Part shown: positions 1-7,599 of the stretch, one piece after another
Layout of the letters: each line of letters starts with the position of its first letter
Numbering within the stretch: the first letter of the stretch is position 1
Source: an uncultured Lachnospiraceae bacterium
Lineage (GTDB): Bacteria > Bacillota > Clostridia > Lachnospirales > Lachnospiraceae
Assembly (NCBI GenBank): GCA_946409475.1
Contig: CAMJWQ010000023.1
Span: forward strand, 1-17,582
Length of the DNA: 17,582 bases
Direction: 5' to 3'
The notes under the pieces: model-generated
The model's database searches: none
Told to the model about the DNA's origin: nothing
The model's input: the letters and a program-made list of their open reading frames with translations, nothing else
Position numbers and translations under genes: made by a program

Positions 1-734
1 GAAATTAATTTTTGTATTTCCATTTGCAAGTCAATGGAATCCTCATGTAAATCATGAACACTGTTCCGTACACTATTCATGGCCTCATCTAATGTACCTT
101 TCAGCGACTTTAGATATTCCTTCGTCCCTTCATCCCTACAAGTGGCAAGAAGAGCCCCTACCTGCAGAATGGACCGGGATAGTATATGTCCCACATTATC
201 ATGAATATCTCTGGCTATCCGATTACGTTCGTTCAAAGTTGCCAGGTTCACTTCATAATCCTGTTTTTCCAATAGTGACTTATTTTTATCCGCCAGCTGC
301 ATGGAGATTTCCTTTGCCTGATATTGGAATTCAAAATAGTCCCTTTTCATTTTTTCCACGGAAACAGTACGAAATCTTAACAGATAAGCAACTGCCAGAA
401 GAGCGGCTATCACAAAATTAATTGTAATATTTCCATCCGCTTTCGTTGAAATCAGCGGCAGTAAGGAAAAAAAACATAGCCACTTTATCTGAAATATCAT
501 GAAGTCATAGGTAATTAAGGGTAAAAAGAAAAGAAATACGGGAATTTCCACACAGACAATGAGGTATATGATAAAAATCACCGTTTTTAAGCGATAATCC
601 TCCAGATAACTTAATAATCCGCTGGTTATCGTAGCACCTAAAACAGATACTATAAAATAATTGTTAGTAACCTGAAAAAAATATAATGCCAAAGCTATCA
701 GTAACATAACCGACTTGTCGAATAACATGCTCAT
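1..734 (-). CDS. Sensor histidine kinase, HisKA_3 (NarL/LytR-partner) type, partial at left edge
   Basis: Membrane sensor kinase that would autophosphorylate on His and pass the phosphate to a response regulator presumably encoded beyond position 1. Translating the minus strand from ATG at 734 gives 244 uninterrupted codons running off the window. Residues 8-120 hold about four to five hydrophobic segments with only short loops, so the signal is probably sensed in or at the membrane. A charged linker or coiled coil (about 125-168) follows, then the dimerisation box ERNRIARDIHDNVGH with phospho-acceptor His178. The catalytic ATPase domain is missing because of the edge. The start is chosen for the AAAAGGA 11 nt upstream; an in-frame stop lies further upstream. 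It is divergent from an ABC-2 transporter operon, an arrangement seen for LnrJK/LnrLMN and related efflux systems. The family call is secure; the ligand is unknown. Confidence 0.88.
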   Translation of the reverse strand, partial: MSMLFDKSVMLLIALALYFFQVTNNYFIVSVLGATITSGLLSYLEDYRLKTVIFIIYLIVCVEIPVFLFFLPLITYDFMIFQIKWLCFFSLLPLISTKADGNITINFVIAALLAVAYLLRFRTVSVEKMKRDYFEFQYQAKEISMQLADKNKSLLEKQDYEVNLATLNERNRIARDIHDNVGHILSRSILQVGALLATCRDEGTKEYLKSLKGTLDEAMNSVRNSVHDLHEDSIDLQMEIQKLI

Positions 735-781
735 AATACCATTTATCCTTTTTCGTGTGAAACCGCATATATCTTACCTTC

Positions 782-810
782 ACTCTAGCATAAATTTCTC
801 TCCTTCACAA
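782..810 (-). promoter_or_regulatory. Possible sigma-A promoter of the histidine kinase gene
   Basis: On the minus strand TTGTGA (805-810) is followed after 17 bp by TAGAGT (782-787), each matching four of six consensus bases. This would start transcription about 40 nt before the kinase ATG. The match is weak. Confidence 0.3.
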
Positions 811-832
811 CTAAGTTATTACATATGTCACC

Positions 833-863
833 CTTATTTGGAGTCTGCTCACTTACAAATAAG
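833..863. promoter_or_regulatory. 8-bp inverted repeat over the ABC operon -35 box, candidate response-regulator site
   Basis: CTTATTTG (833-840) and its exact reverse complement CAAATAAG (856-863) are separated by 15 bp, so the half-sites are 23 bp centre to centre, about two helical turns. The right arm overlaps the -35 hexamer of the transporter promoter. The placement suits binding by the response regulator partner of the adjacent kinase. This role is inferred from position only. Confidence 0.45.
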
Positions 864-881
864 CACCTCTCCTTATATAAT
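853..881 (+). promoter_or_regulatory. Sigma-A promoter of the ABC transporter operon
   Basis: TTACAA (853-858), a 17-bp spacer, then a perfect TATAAT (876-881). The predicted transcription start near 888 leaves a leader of about 80 nt before the ATPase ATG at 969. The leader contains a small palindrome TGAAACATTTCA at 929-940. Confidence 0.7.
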
Positions 882-968
882 ACTGACTACAAGATGATAG
901 CAGGCAAGTGAAAGCATACGTGTTAAAATGAAACATTTCAAAGGAGTCAAGTAACAGGAGGTAATAAA

Positions 969-1901
969 ATGGTAATCAGCGTAAAAAACCTGACCAAGAG
1001 ATACGGTGATCTGGTGGCTCTGGATCACTTTAATTTAGAAGTAGGGGAAGGAGAAATCCTGGGTTTATTGGGCCCCAACGGCTCCGGTAAAACTACCGCC
1101 ATAAATTGTATTCTTTCCCTTTTAAAATATGAAAAAGGCTCTATCGATATTTATGGAAAGCCCATGGCTCCCGAGGCCTATGATTTAAAAAGAAAGATCG
1201 GCATTATTATGCAAAATGTGGCCGTATTCGAGGAATTGACTGTTTATGAAAATATCGATTATTTTTGCGGCCTGTATATTTCCGATAAAAATAAAAGACG
1301 CAGTCTTGTGATAGAAGCGATGGATTTTGTCGGGCTAAATGATTATGGTAAATTTTATCCCAAAAAATTAAGCGGCGGGCTTCTTCGAAGATTAAATATA
1401 GCCTGCGGAATTGCCCATAAGCCTGATTTAATTATCTTAGATGAACCTACGGTGGCGGTGGATCCCCAAAGCCGCAATAACATTTTGGAAGGAATTCAAA
1501 GATTAAATAGAGAGGGGGCAACCGTTATATACACTTCCCACTACATGGAGGAGGTGGAGCAAATCTGCACCAGAATCGCCATTATGGATAAGGGAAAAAT
1601 TATTGCTACCGGTAATAAAGAAGAATTAAAGGCAATGATAAACTCCGGTGAGAAAATAACCGTAGAAATTTATAATCCCGAAAACCGTATCCTTACGGAT
1701 GTAAAAAATCTGCCTCATATCGTTTCCGCTTTCTTCCATGACAGCTTTTTAACTGTAAAATCGGAGCGGGATAAAAATAATCTTATGGTATTAATTGATT
1801 ATTTAAAGACCCGCCAGATTGCATTTGGAAAAATATATTCGGAACCGCCGACCCTGAATGATGTTTTTTTGGAAATAACGGGAAAAGAATTAAGAGATTA
1901 A
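969..1901 (+). CDS. ABC transporter ATP-binding protein (ABC-2 export type)
   Basis: Cytoplasmic ATPase that would power the two permeases encoded directly downstream. The 310-residue protein has Walker A GPNGSGKT (35-42), Q-loop Gln82, signature LSGGL (134-138), Walker B LIILDEP (154-160) and the switch His191. After the nucleotide-binding domain (about 1-220) comes a DUF4162-like C-terminal extension (about 225-310), usual in multidrug and antibiotic-efflux ATPases of the CcmA/DrrA/LnrL group. The signature is LSGGLLRRL rather than the commoner LSGGQ/M, a modest variant. The start has CAGGAGG at 956-962. It is first in an operon: the next start follows after 12 nt. The divergent kinase suggests induction by the transported compound, perhaps a membrane-active antimicrobial. 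That substrate is inferred. Confidence 0.93.
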   Translation: MVISVKNLTKRYGDLVALDHFNLEVGEGEILGLLGPNGSGKTTAINCILSLLKYEKGSIDIYGKPMAPEAYDLKRKIGIIMQNVAVFEELTVYENIDYFCGLYISDKNKRRSLVIEAMDFVGLNDYGKFYPKKLSGGLLRRLNIACGIAHKPDLIILDEPTVAVDPQSRNNILEGIQRLNREGATVIYTSHYMEEVEQICTRIAIMDKGKIIATGNKEELKAMINSGEKITVEIYNPENRILTDVKNLPHIVSAFFHDSFLTVKSERDKNNLMVLIDYLKTRQIAFGKIYSEPPTLNDVFLEITGKELRD

Positions 1902-1913
1902 AGGAGGTTTCAT

Positions 1914-3062
1914 ATGTTTTGGCATATTTACAAATATCGATTAAAATGCCTTACCAGATCCCGGCAAATGATGTTTTGGACGCTGCTTTTTCCTATTATA
2001 TTAGGTACCTTGTTTTATATGGCATTTTCCAATCTTTCCAGTGTGGAAGCCTTTTCACACATAAAGATAGCCGTAGTTGATAATGAGGAATTTCAGAAGG
2101 ATACAAATTTTAGGGAAGCTCTTCAAAGTGCTTCCGATCCTGATAATGGTGACGGGAGCCTCTTTGATGTTACCTATACATCAAAGGAGGAGGGTGAAAG
2201 CCTTCTTATGGGGGGCAATATAGAGGGCATTATTTATTTTAACAATGGTATTAAGCTCATCCTAAAGGAATCCGGCTTAAACCAAACCATAATCAAGGAA
2301 TTTATTGATCATTATAAGCAAACCCTGTCAACGGTGTCTGCCATTATAAACAGAAATCCGGAGGCCATGCAGAAAGGCTTAATCGAAAGCAGCACATCCC
2401 ATAAGGATTTTCTGAAAGAGGCTTCGGCAGGTTCTTCGGCTCCCGATACCACCGTTAACTACTTTTATACCTTAATTGCCATGGCATGCCTTTACGGAAG
2501 TTTTTTCGGTCTTAATGAGGTAACGGTAAATCAGGCCAATTTATCGGCTCAGGCAGCCAGAGCCAATATGTCTCCTGTCCATAAGCTCAGGGTTTTTATA
2601 TATTCCATGACAGCGGCTGCCACGATTCAATTAGTTAATATAGGTATCTTACTTCTGTATTTAACAGTTATTTTACATATTAATTTCGGAACACAGATCA
2701 CCTATATTCTTCTAACCTGTATTGCCGGTACCGTCACGGGGGTGACCTTCGGTGCTTTTATCGGCTCCATAGTCAAAGGGGGAGAAGGAATTAAAATAGG
2801 AATTCTGATAGCCGGCTCTATGACCATGTCCTTTTTATCAGGTATGATGTACGATAAAATGAAATATATCGTAAACACCAAGGTTCCTGTTTTGGGCTAT
2901 CTAAATCCGGCAAATTTAATCACCGATTGCTTTTATTCCCTCTATTATTATGATACTTATACCGTATTCTTTACAGATATCCTGTTTTTAATTTTATTAA
3001 CGGCATTTTTCAGCTTACTTACCTACTTACAAATAAGGAGGCAAAAATATGCAAGTTTATAA
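1914..3062 (+). CDS. ABC-2 type permease, first of a pair
   Basis: Integral membrane subunit of the exporter (382 residues). It has the ABC-2 layout: a short cytoplasmic N-terminus, TM1 at about 22-40, a large extracytoplasmic domain (about 45-180), then five hydrophobic segments at about 183-205, 226-252, 258-285, 289-312 and 348-372. The length and the large first loop fit the ABC2_membrane_3 group (LnrM/LnrN, YhgE-like). AAAGGAGG lies just before the ATG. Its last 14 nt overlap the start of the second permease, which supports translational coupling and a heterodimeric transporter. The substrate cannot be read from the sequence. Confidence 0.88.
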   Translation: MFWHIYKYRLKCLTRSRQMMFWTLLFPIILGTLFYMAFSNLSSVEAFSHIKIAVVDNEEFQKDTNFREALQSASDPDNGDGSLFDVTYTSKEEGESLLMGGNIEGIIYFNNGIKLILKESGLNQTIIKEFIDHYKQTLSTVSAIINRNPEAMQKGLIESSTSHKDFLKEASAGSSAPDTTVNYFYTLIAMACLYGSFFGLNEVTVNQANLSAQAARANMSPVHKLRVFIYSMTAAATIQLVNIGILLLYLTVILHINFGTQITYILLTCIAGTVTGVTFGAFIGSIVKGGEGIKIGILIAGSMTMSFLSGMMYDKMKYIVNTKVPVLGYLNPANLITDCFYSLYYYDTYTVFFTDILFLILLTAFFSLLTYLQIRRQKYASL

Positions 3063-4215
3063 GGTATATTTTAAAATTATCAAAAGTAATATTATACAAT
3101 TAATGATTTACGTTTTTGTCTTTTTATTCCTTGCCGTTATTCTGTCATCTACTTATTCGGATCCGATAAAGACAGACTTTACGTCAGCAAAGGTTAATAT
3201 TGCCTTTATCAATGAAGATGAAGATTCTATTCTTTTAAATAATTTAAAGGATTACTTAGAATCCCATGTAAATTTTATTGCCCTGCCTCATAACGAAAAA
3301 AGCCTGCAGGATGCCCTTTTCTTTCGTCAGATCGAATACATTGTAAGGATTCCTAAAGGCTTTACCAAATCATTTTTAAAGAGCGAGAAAGTCTCCGTTA
3401 ACATCACGAAAGTACCTGAATCCACCAGTGGTATCTATATGGATACCCTTATTAATAAATACCTAAATACGGCCAGGATTTATATAGAATCGGAAAATGA
3501 TATGACGGAAAAAGAGCTTATTGAGAATATGAATACCGATTTATCGGAAAGTGCGGAAATAGTCATGCTCAATTCCGCAGTAGAAAATGATACTTATGAA
3601 AAATGTGCTTATTATTATAACTATTTGTCTTATTCTTTATTCGCAATCCTGATTTTGGGTGTATCAGCCGTTATGATGGTGTTTCATAACAAGGATTTAA
3701 AGAAACGAAATAACTGCTCCCCTCTGAAATTAAAGTGTATGAATTTTCAAATGATACTCGGAAATTTCAGCTTCACCATGGTAACCTGGATTCTTATGAT
3801 AGCCTCCAGCTTTATTCTTTACGGCAGTTTTATGTTTACCTCAAAAGGTTTGCTGTTTATAATGAATTCCTTCGTATTTACTCTGCCTGCATTAAGCATC
3901 AGCTATTTAATCGGCAATCTCATAAAAAGTAAGAATGCCATGTCTGCCGTGTCCAATGTGGTATCTCTTGGAACCTGTTTTATCAGCGGTGTTTTTGTTC
4001 CTCAGGCTCATCTTGGAGATACCGTATTAAAGCTTGCAAGCTTTACTCCTACTTATTGGTACGTTAAAACAAATAATGCTATTGCAGATAGCATAATCTT
4101 AAATACCGATACCCTAATGCCCTTATTTTATAATATGCTTATCATGGTCGGATTTGCAGTGGCAGTACTTGTTGTTACCCTTGTTATTATTAAGCAAAAG
4201 AGAGGATTGGCCTGA
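3049..4215 (+). CDS. ABC-2 type permease, second of a pair
   Basis: Second membrane subunit (388 residues), with TM1 at about 14-33, a large extracytoplasmic region (about 35-185), then five further hydrophobic segments ending at about 383. It is probably the partner of the preceding permease in a heterodimer, as with LnrM plus LnrN. The ribosome site AAGGAGG lies inside the upstream gene and the reading frames overlap by 14 nt. The stop at 4215 is only 6 bp from the stop of a convergent minus-strand gene, and no terminator hairpin is visible between them, so the two transcripts probably overlap at their 3' ends. Confidence 0.88.
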   Translation: MQVYKVYFKIIKSNIIQLMIYVFVFLFLAVILSSTYSDPIKTDFTSAKVNIAFINEDEDSILLNNLKDYLESHVNFIALPHNEKSLQDALFFRQIEYIVRIPKGFTKSFLKSEKVSVNITKVPESTSGIYMDTLINKYLNTARIYIESENDMTEKELIENMNTDLSESAEIVMLNSAVENDTYEKCAYYYNYLSYSLFAILILGVSAVMMVFHNKDLKKRNNCSPLKLKCMNFQMILGNFSFTMVTWILMIASSFILYGSFMFTSKGLLFIMNSFVFTLPALSISYLIGNLIKSKNAMSAVSNVVSLGTCFISGVFVPQAHLGDTVLKLASFTPTYWYVKTNNAIADSIILNTDTLMPLFYNMLIMVGFAVAVLVVTLVIIKQKRGLA

Positions 4216-4221
4216 TACGGA

Positions 4222-4716
4222 TTAAAAATCATATTTCCTTATTCTTTTTACAATAACAGCGCCAAGCATACCGATCACTGTTCCTGTCACTGCGCCGGAA
4301 ACCAGTAAAAAGGGAAGATAGTATAGCAGCATTACATTACTTACCACCCAAACGGCTACCAGAATTTGCCCTATATTATGCGATATTCCCCCTATTATAC
4401 TGACACCGGTAATGCTTAATACCTTTGTTCTATACAGCAATACCATTAAAAACCAGCTTAAAAATCCCCCTGCCAGACTAAACATCATGGTAGAAAGATT
4501 GCCAAAGGTAAAACCGACCAGTACAATTCGTATTATGGATAATATAAATGCTTCCTTTCCTCCCATTGTGTATAGACCGGTAACCACCACCAGATTAGCT
4601 AACCCCAGTTTAATGCCCGGTATGGGAATGGGAAGGGGTATGATACTTTCTATATAACTAAGAAGAAAAGCTAATGCGACCAGCAATCCATAGATCGCTA
4701 TTCTTTTTGATTTCAT
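4222..4716 (-). CDS. Gx transporter family / heptaprenyl diphosphate synthase component I-like membrane protein (EetB-like)
   Basis: A small integral membrane protein of 164 residues with about five hydrophobic segments. It belongs by appearance to the Hpre_diP_synt_I (PF07456) or Gx transporter group, shown by the PIPIPGIKLGLANLV segment (about 31-45) and the glycine-rich helices with a GGISHNIGQ motif (about 108-116). Despite the family name these proteins resemble ECF S-components and are not enzymes. In Listeria-type EET loci a membrane protein I believe to be of this kind (EetB) sits beside a NusG-domain-II protein (EetA) and is needed to pass electrons to the surface. Here it is the last gene of the apbE operon, 12 nt after its neighbour, with AAGGAG before the ATG. 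Family call firm; EetB equivalence is inferred from context. Confidence 0.85.
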   Translation of the reverse strand: MKSKRIAIYGLLVALAFLLSYIESIIPLPIPIPGIKLGLANLVVVTGLYTMGGKEAFILSIIRIVLVGFTFGNLSTMMFSLAGGFLSWFLMVLLYRTKVLSITGVSIIGGISHNIGQILVAVWVVSNVMLLYYLPFLLVSGAVTGTVIGMLGAVIVKRIRKYDF

Positions 4717-4728
4717 GGCAGCTCCTTA

Positions 4729-5097
4729 TTACTTTGCAATCATGTCGGCTTCACTCTCTTCACCGCCTACAATCTGAAGTACTACCTTATGAGGGAGGCA
4801 TACAATTGTTTCACCATTATAGTGTATCTTTCTATGCTTCACACAGAGCTTATCAGGGCAATTAGCTTCCGTCATGTCCACCTCACCGTTTTTTACGGTA
4901 ACCGTGTTATATGCTCCCTCAGCTACTTCTATGGTCAACGTCGTATCCTTATTCAGGTCCAGGGTTTTGTATTCTTCGCCGTCAATGGTAATCACTACCC
5001 TGCTCCCATCCGTCTTCCGGATATTTATAAAAATTATGGCAGCTGCTGCCAGCAATAAAATTGTCCCCAACAGAATCACATCATTTTTCTTTATCAT
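4729..5097 (-). CDS. NusG domain II-containing membrane-anchored protein (EetA-like)
   Basis: A 122-residue protein with one N-terminal membrane anchor (about 7-25) and an extracytoplasmic NusG domain II (PF07009-like, about 32-115). It shares no transcription role with NusG itself. It carries the family's conserved cysteine and histidine pattern: Cys80-x4-Cys85, His88, and Cys100-LPH with His103. Such domains recur next to ApbE, FMN-binding and Gx-transporter genes in Rnf-like and EET loci and probably help electron transfer or flavoprotein assembly outside the membrane. It lies 18 nt after apbE and 12 nt before the Gx-transporter gene. The ribosome site (CAGGG) is weak, so coupling to apbE is likely. 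The biochemical role is not established by the sequence. Confidence 0.87.
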   Translation of the reverse strand: MIKKNDVILLGTILLLAAAAIIFINIRKTDGSRVVITIDGEEYKTLDLNKDTTLTIEVAEGAYNTVTVKNGEVDMTEANCPDKLCVKHRKIHYNGETIVCLPHKVVLQIVGGEESEADMIAK

Positions 5098-5115
5098 TGT
5101 TATCCCTGTTTCCTA

Positions 5116-6177
5116 TTATTTTTTGATATAATTTTCAAAACCGGAGCTGGACTTCATAGTCTCATCTTTGAATACCCAAAGAGCTTCCGTATTCTCTAAA
5201 GACTCAATTAATTTTAAGCCTTCCTCAAAGGGCATATTAAACACTGCCGTTGACAATGCATCTGCCATACCCGAATCCCTGCATACAATAGAAACAGATA
5301 AAAAATATTCTGCGGGCATCAATGTATCCGGATCAATAATATGATGATACTGCTTACCATTTACCGTATAATATCTTTCATAAACACCGCTGGTTACTAA
5401 GGAATAATCACTTAAACCAAGAATATAAAGATTTGTCTGCGCACTTTCCAGATCCGGATTTTGAATTCCCACACTCCAGCTTACCTCTTTCCCGCCGTCA
5501 AGCTTTCTGCCTATGGTCCGCACATTTCCCCCGACCGAAAGCATTCCGTTGGCAAAGCCATGTTCCATTGCATATTCACAAACTCTCTCAGCAGCATATC
5601 CTTTTGCTATGGCTCCCACGTCCAATCTCATATCGGGATCTGCCAGAAATACGGTTGACTCATTTTCATTGATAATAACATTATTCATATCCGTATGTTT
5701 TTCTTTTTCTTTTAATATTTCCATGGGAGGTACTTCAGCCTTATCAGGATTATCAAGTCCCTCCGTACGATATTGATGCCATACCGACAAGACAGCTCCG
5801 AAGGCCTCATTAACCTTCCCATCCGTAAGCTGATATGCTTCCCGGGAAAACTTAAGCAAGTCAATAATTCTTTGATCCACTTTAACGGGAGATACTCCGG
5901 CATTGTCATTTATCGTCTTTATATTATTAATCCCGTCATAACTGTTGTAAATATCATATAATTCATGATACTCCATTAATTTGTCATGAATCATCTGCGC
6001 ATGATCAGTGAATTCTTCCTTGTCCTCTGCATACCCTACTATGGTTGTAATGGTATCAAACAAGTCTAAAAAGCTGGCTTCATAACGTTTTGTTTCTATT
6101 TTAACGCAGCCACTCAAATTAACGGCTATTATTATGAGAAGCATAATTGCCAGTCCCTTTTTACTCAAGTCCTTCAC
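5116..6177 (-). CDS. apbE: FAD:protein FMN transferase (ApbE family), lipoprotein
   Basis: Enzyme that cleaves FAD and attaches FMN covalently to Thr of extracytoplasmic flavoproteins, corresponding to FmnB of Listeria EET. The 353-residue reading has a lipoprotein signal with lipobox LSGC and Cys24, placing it on the outer face of the membrane. Family motifs present are DVGAIAKGYA (186-195), VGGN (215-218), HHIIDP (278-283) and DALST (306-310). The start is uncertain: GTG at 6177 has little ribosome site, while TTG at 6168 in the same frame has AGGGGTG six nt upstream; the mature lipoprotein is the same either way. It heads a three-gene operon with the NusG-II and Gx-transporter genes. Its likely substrate is the two-domain lipoprotein encoded just upstream. 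Confidence 0.94.
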   Translation of the reverse strand: MKDLSKKGLAIMLLIIIAVNLSGCVKIETKRYEASFLDLFDTITTIVGYAEDKEEFTDHAQMIHDKLMEYHELYDIYNSYDGINNIKTINDNAGVSPVKVDQRIIDLLKFSREAYQLTDGKVNEAFGAVLSVWHQYRTEGLDNPDKAEVPPMEILKEKEKHTDMNNVIINENESTVFLADPDMRLDVGAIAKGYAAERVCEYAMEHGFANGMLSVGGNVRTIGRKLDGGKEVSWSVGIQNPDLESAQTNLYILGLSDYSLVTSGVYERYYTVNGKQYHHIIDPDTLMPAEYFLSVSIVCRDSGMADALSTAVFNMPFEEGLKLIESLENTEALWVFKDETMKSSSGFENYIKK

Positions 6178-6222
6178 CCCTAATCCGTTTTATCAGCCAT
6201 GATGGCATACCATGTATATGCT

Positions 6223-6290
6223 TTATCTCACCCGGAGACGGCTCCTATACTCTTTCTTATAAAAGCGGGAGCCTTCTCCGGCTAAGATAA
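6223..6290 (-). other. 68-nt imperfect hairpin in the apbE leader
   Basis: TTATCT (6223-6228), CCGGAGA (6232-6238) and GGCTCC (6240-6245) pair with GGAGCC (6268-6273), TCTCCGG (6275-6281) and AGATAA (6285-6290). There is one mismatch (6239/6274) and one 3-nt internal loop, around a 22-nt loop. No U-tract follows on either strand, so it is not a normal intrinsic terminator. It lies in the presumed untranslated leader of apbE, together with a smaller palindrome GCCATgATGGC at 6196-6206. It may control mRNA processing, stability or translation. It resembles no riboswitch I recognise; in particular no FMN (RFN) element signature is visible. Confidence 0.6.
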
Positions 6291-6305
6291 AACCCTGTCG
6301 GTAAT

Positions 6306-6334
6306 ATTATATATCTGTTCCGTAAATAAGCAAA
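6306..6334 (-). promoter_or_regulatory. Candidate promoter of the apbE operon
   Basis: On the minus strand TTTGCT (6329-6334) is followed by 17 bp and a perfect TATAAT (6306-6311). The -35 lies within the 3' arm of the terminator of the upstream lipoprotein gene. Transcription would start near 6299 and include the 68-nt hairpin. The -35 match is poor, so the call is moderate. Confidence 0.45.
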
Positions 6335-6359
6335 GCGGATATTTGCCATCCGCTTTGCT
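6329..6359 (-). terminator. Intrinsic terminator after the PplA-like lipoprotein gene
   Basis: A perfect 12-bp stem, AGCAAAGCGGAT with ATCCGCTTTGCT, and a 7-nt loop, starting 9 nt after the minus-strand stop at 6368. The following U-tract (TTATTT) is short but present. Confidence 0.75.
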
Positions 6360-6367
6360 AAGTTGAT

Positions 6368-7453
6368 TTATTGAGCAGCGTTTGTTACTGCCTTTTCAAT
6401 TACTGCCGTAAAAGGAGAAACATGAACGGTTACGGAGCTTACCAAATCAGCTTCCGTTGTATAACCTTCCTCATTAACCGCGATACCTTTTACTTCATCA
6501 ATAGTCTTCCCTGTTACATAGGAAGCAAATGCATTCGCCTGCTCATACCATTCTTTTCCGATTTCGGATGCTTTTTTCATTCCGTAATCTTCTTTTAATT
6601 CCTGTTTCGTCAGAGGTGCAGCTGTTAAGTCCGTTGAAATGATACCTGCAGTATCAAAATTTACACCGCCCTGAGAGGCATCAATAATGCAGCTTGTAAT
6701 TTTACCGGATTCATCAGTTGTTACTACGGTATAGTAAGAATATGCCTGCGCCAATCCTTCTTCTTCCGCACCGGCATCTTCAGACTGTCCCATATCCGTA
6801 GATACTGCATAACCAAGCTTATCCGTGGCAGACGCACCTAAATCCTGTGCACCGGCTACTGCTTTATCTATCGCTTCAATAAAATCAGTTACATGGATCG
6901 TTACGGATGATGTTAAATCAGCTTCCGTTGCAACGCCTTCTTCATCAACGGCAATACCTTTTACTTCATCCACGGTTTTTCCAACTACATAATCAGCAAA
7001 GGCATCTGCCTGTTCATTCCATTCCTTGCCGATTCCTGATTGGGCTCCCATGCCATATTCCGTGCCAAGCTCCTGTTTTGTCTGAAATACGGTAGCAGGA
7101 TCTGTTACAAGTTTTCCTTCTGCGGAAAAATTGATCTTTGTCTGAGCAGCGTCAATTTTACAGTCTAAAATCTTACCATCCGCATCAACTAACACGGCAA
7201 CAACCGTGGAGTCCACCTCCGCAAGTCCGTCTTCTTCACCGGCATCCGTTGATTTTGCAAGAGAGGTAATCACTGCAAGACCTGTCCTGGCTGCATCTGT
7301 TGTTTCCGTTTCTTCTGCTTCTTCTGTGTCAGCAGTTTCTGTTGCAGGTGCTTCATTCTCAGTAGTATCTTGTGCCTCTTCTTTGCTGCCGCATGCTGTA
7401 AGCATGGACACTACCAATAGTAAGCTGAGTAGTAAAGTAACCAACTTCTTCAT
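6368..7453 (-). CDS. PplA-like lipoprotein with two FMN-binding (flavinylation) domains
   Basis: Probably the extracellular electron carrier of the EET pathway. Residues 1-21 form a lipoprotein signal with lipobox LTAC and Cys21. An acidic, Thr/Glu/Ala-rich linker (about 22-55) follows, which would tether the protein away from the membrane. Two homologous domains then occupy about 57-200 and 214-358. Each has a KQELGTEYGM/KQELKEDYGM block, GKEWxEQAxAFAxYVxGKTxDEVKGIAV, and ends with DLTSSVT or DLVSSVT. By analogy with Listeria PplA, the Thr in SSVT (Thr185 and Thr342) is the likely site of FMN attachment by ApbE; the domain repeat length is 157 residues. It is a single-gene unit between hairpins, with GGAGG at about 7464-7468. 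The EET role is inferred from domain type and neighbours. Confidence 0.88.
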   Translation of the reverse strand: MKKLVTLLLSLLLVVSMLTACGSKEEAQDTTENEAPATETADTEEAEETETTDAARTGLAVITSLAKSTDAGEEDGLAEVDSTVVAVLVDADGKILDCKIDAAQTKINFSAEGKLVTDPATVFQTKQELGTEYGMGAQSGIGKEWNEQADAFADYVVGKTVDEVKGIAVDEEGVATEADLTSSVTIHVTDFIEAIDKAVAGAQDLGASATDKLGYAVSTDMGQSEDAGAEEEGLAQAYSYYTVVTTDESGKITSCIIDASQGGVNFDTAGIISTDLTAAPLTKQELKEDYGMKKASEIGKEWYEQANAFASYVTGKTIDEVKGIAVNEEGYTTEADLVSSVTVHVSPFTAVIEKAVTNAAQ

Positions 7454-7497
7454 TTTTTATTTCCTCCATTCCCCCGCCAATGGCGGTCTTAAGGTAG

Positions 7498-7520
7498 AAA
7501 AAGGAGTCTGTCTCCTTTTT
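7498..7520 (-). terminator. Intrinsic terminator of the ndh2-prenyltransferase operon
   Basis: AAAAAGGAG and CTCCTTTTT form a perfect 9-bp stem around a 5-nt loop. The A and U flanks make it usable on both strands. It lies 80 nt after the UbiA stop and 45 nt before the lipoprotein ATG, so read-through would link the two units. A second small inverted repeat, CCGCC-AAT-GGCGG at 7474-7486, lies between it and the lipoprotein ribosome site. Confidence 0.7.
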
Positions 7521-7521
7521 C

Positions 7522-7551
7522 AGTGTGATGTTACCTTTTTATTTTCACACT
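7522..7551. promoter_or_regulatory. AGTGTGA / TCACACT inverted repeat upstream of the lipoprotein gene
   Basis: A perfect 7-bp inverted repeat with a 16-bp spacer, next to the terminator. It could be a regulator site or an upper RNA structure. I found no convincing promoter for the lipoprotein gene around it. Confidence 0.3.
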
Positions 7552-7599
7552 TTTCTCCCTCTTTTATTAATTTTTTTATTGCAAACCAATCCTATGGGA

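Noticed and set aside
92..421. Open plus-strand frame of 109 codons at the left end
   Set aside because: It lies opposite the histidine kinase, whose minus-strand frame has a clear H-box and a good start.
929..940. TGAAACATTTCA palindrome as the main operator of the ABC operon
   Set aside because: It lies in the leader well after the transcript start, and short AT-rich palindromes like this are common by chance; the larger repeat at 833-863 is a better candidate.
4216..4221. Shared terminator between the convergent permease and Gx-transporter genes
   Set aside because: Only 6 bp separate the stops and no hairpin with a U-tract could be found there.
6178..6300. FMN riboswitch upstream of apbE
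   Set aside because: The conserved RFN element blocks are not present; only a long hairpin is seen.
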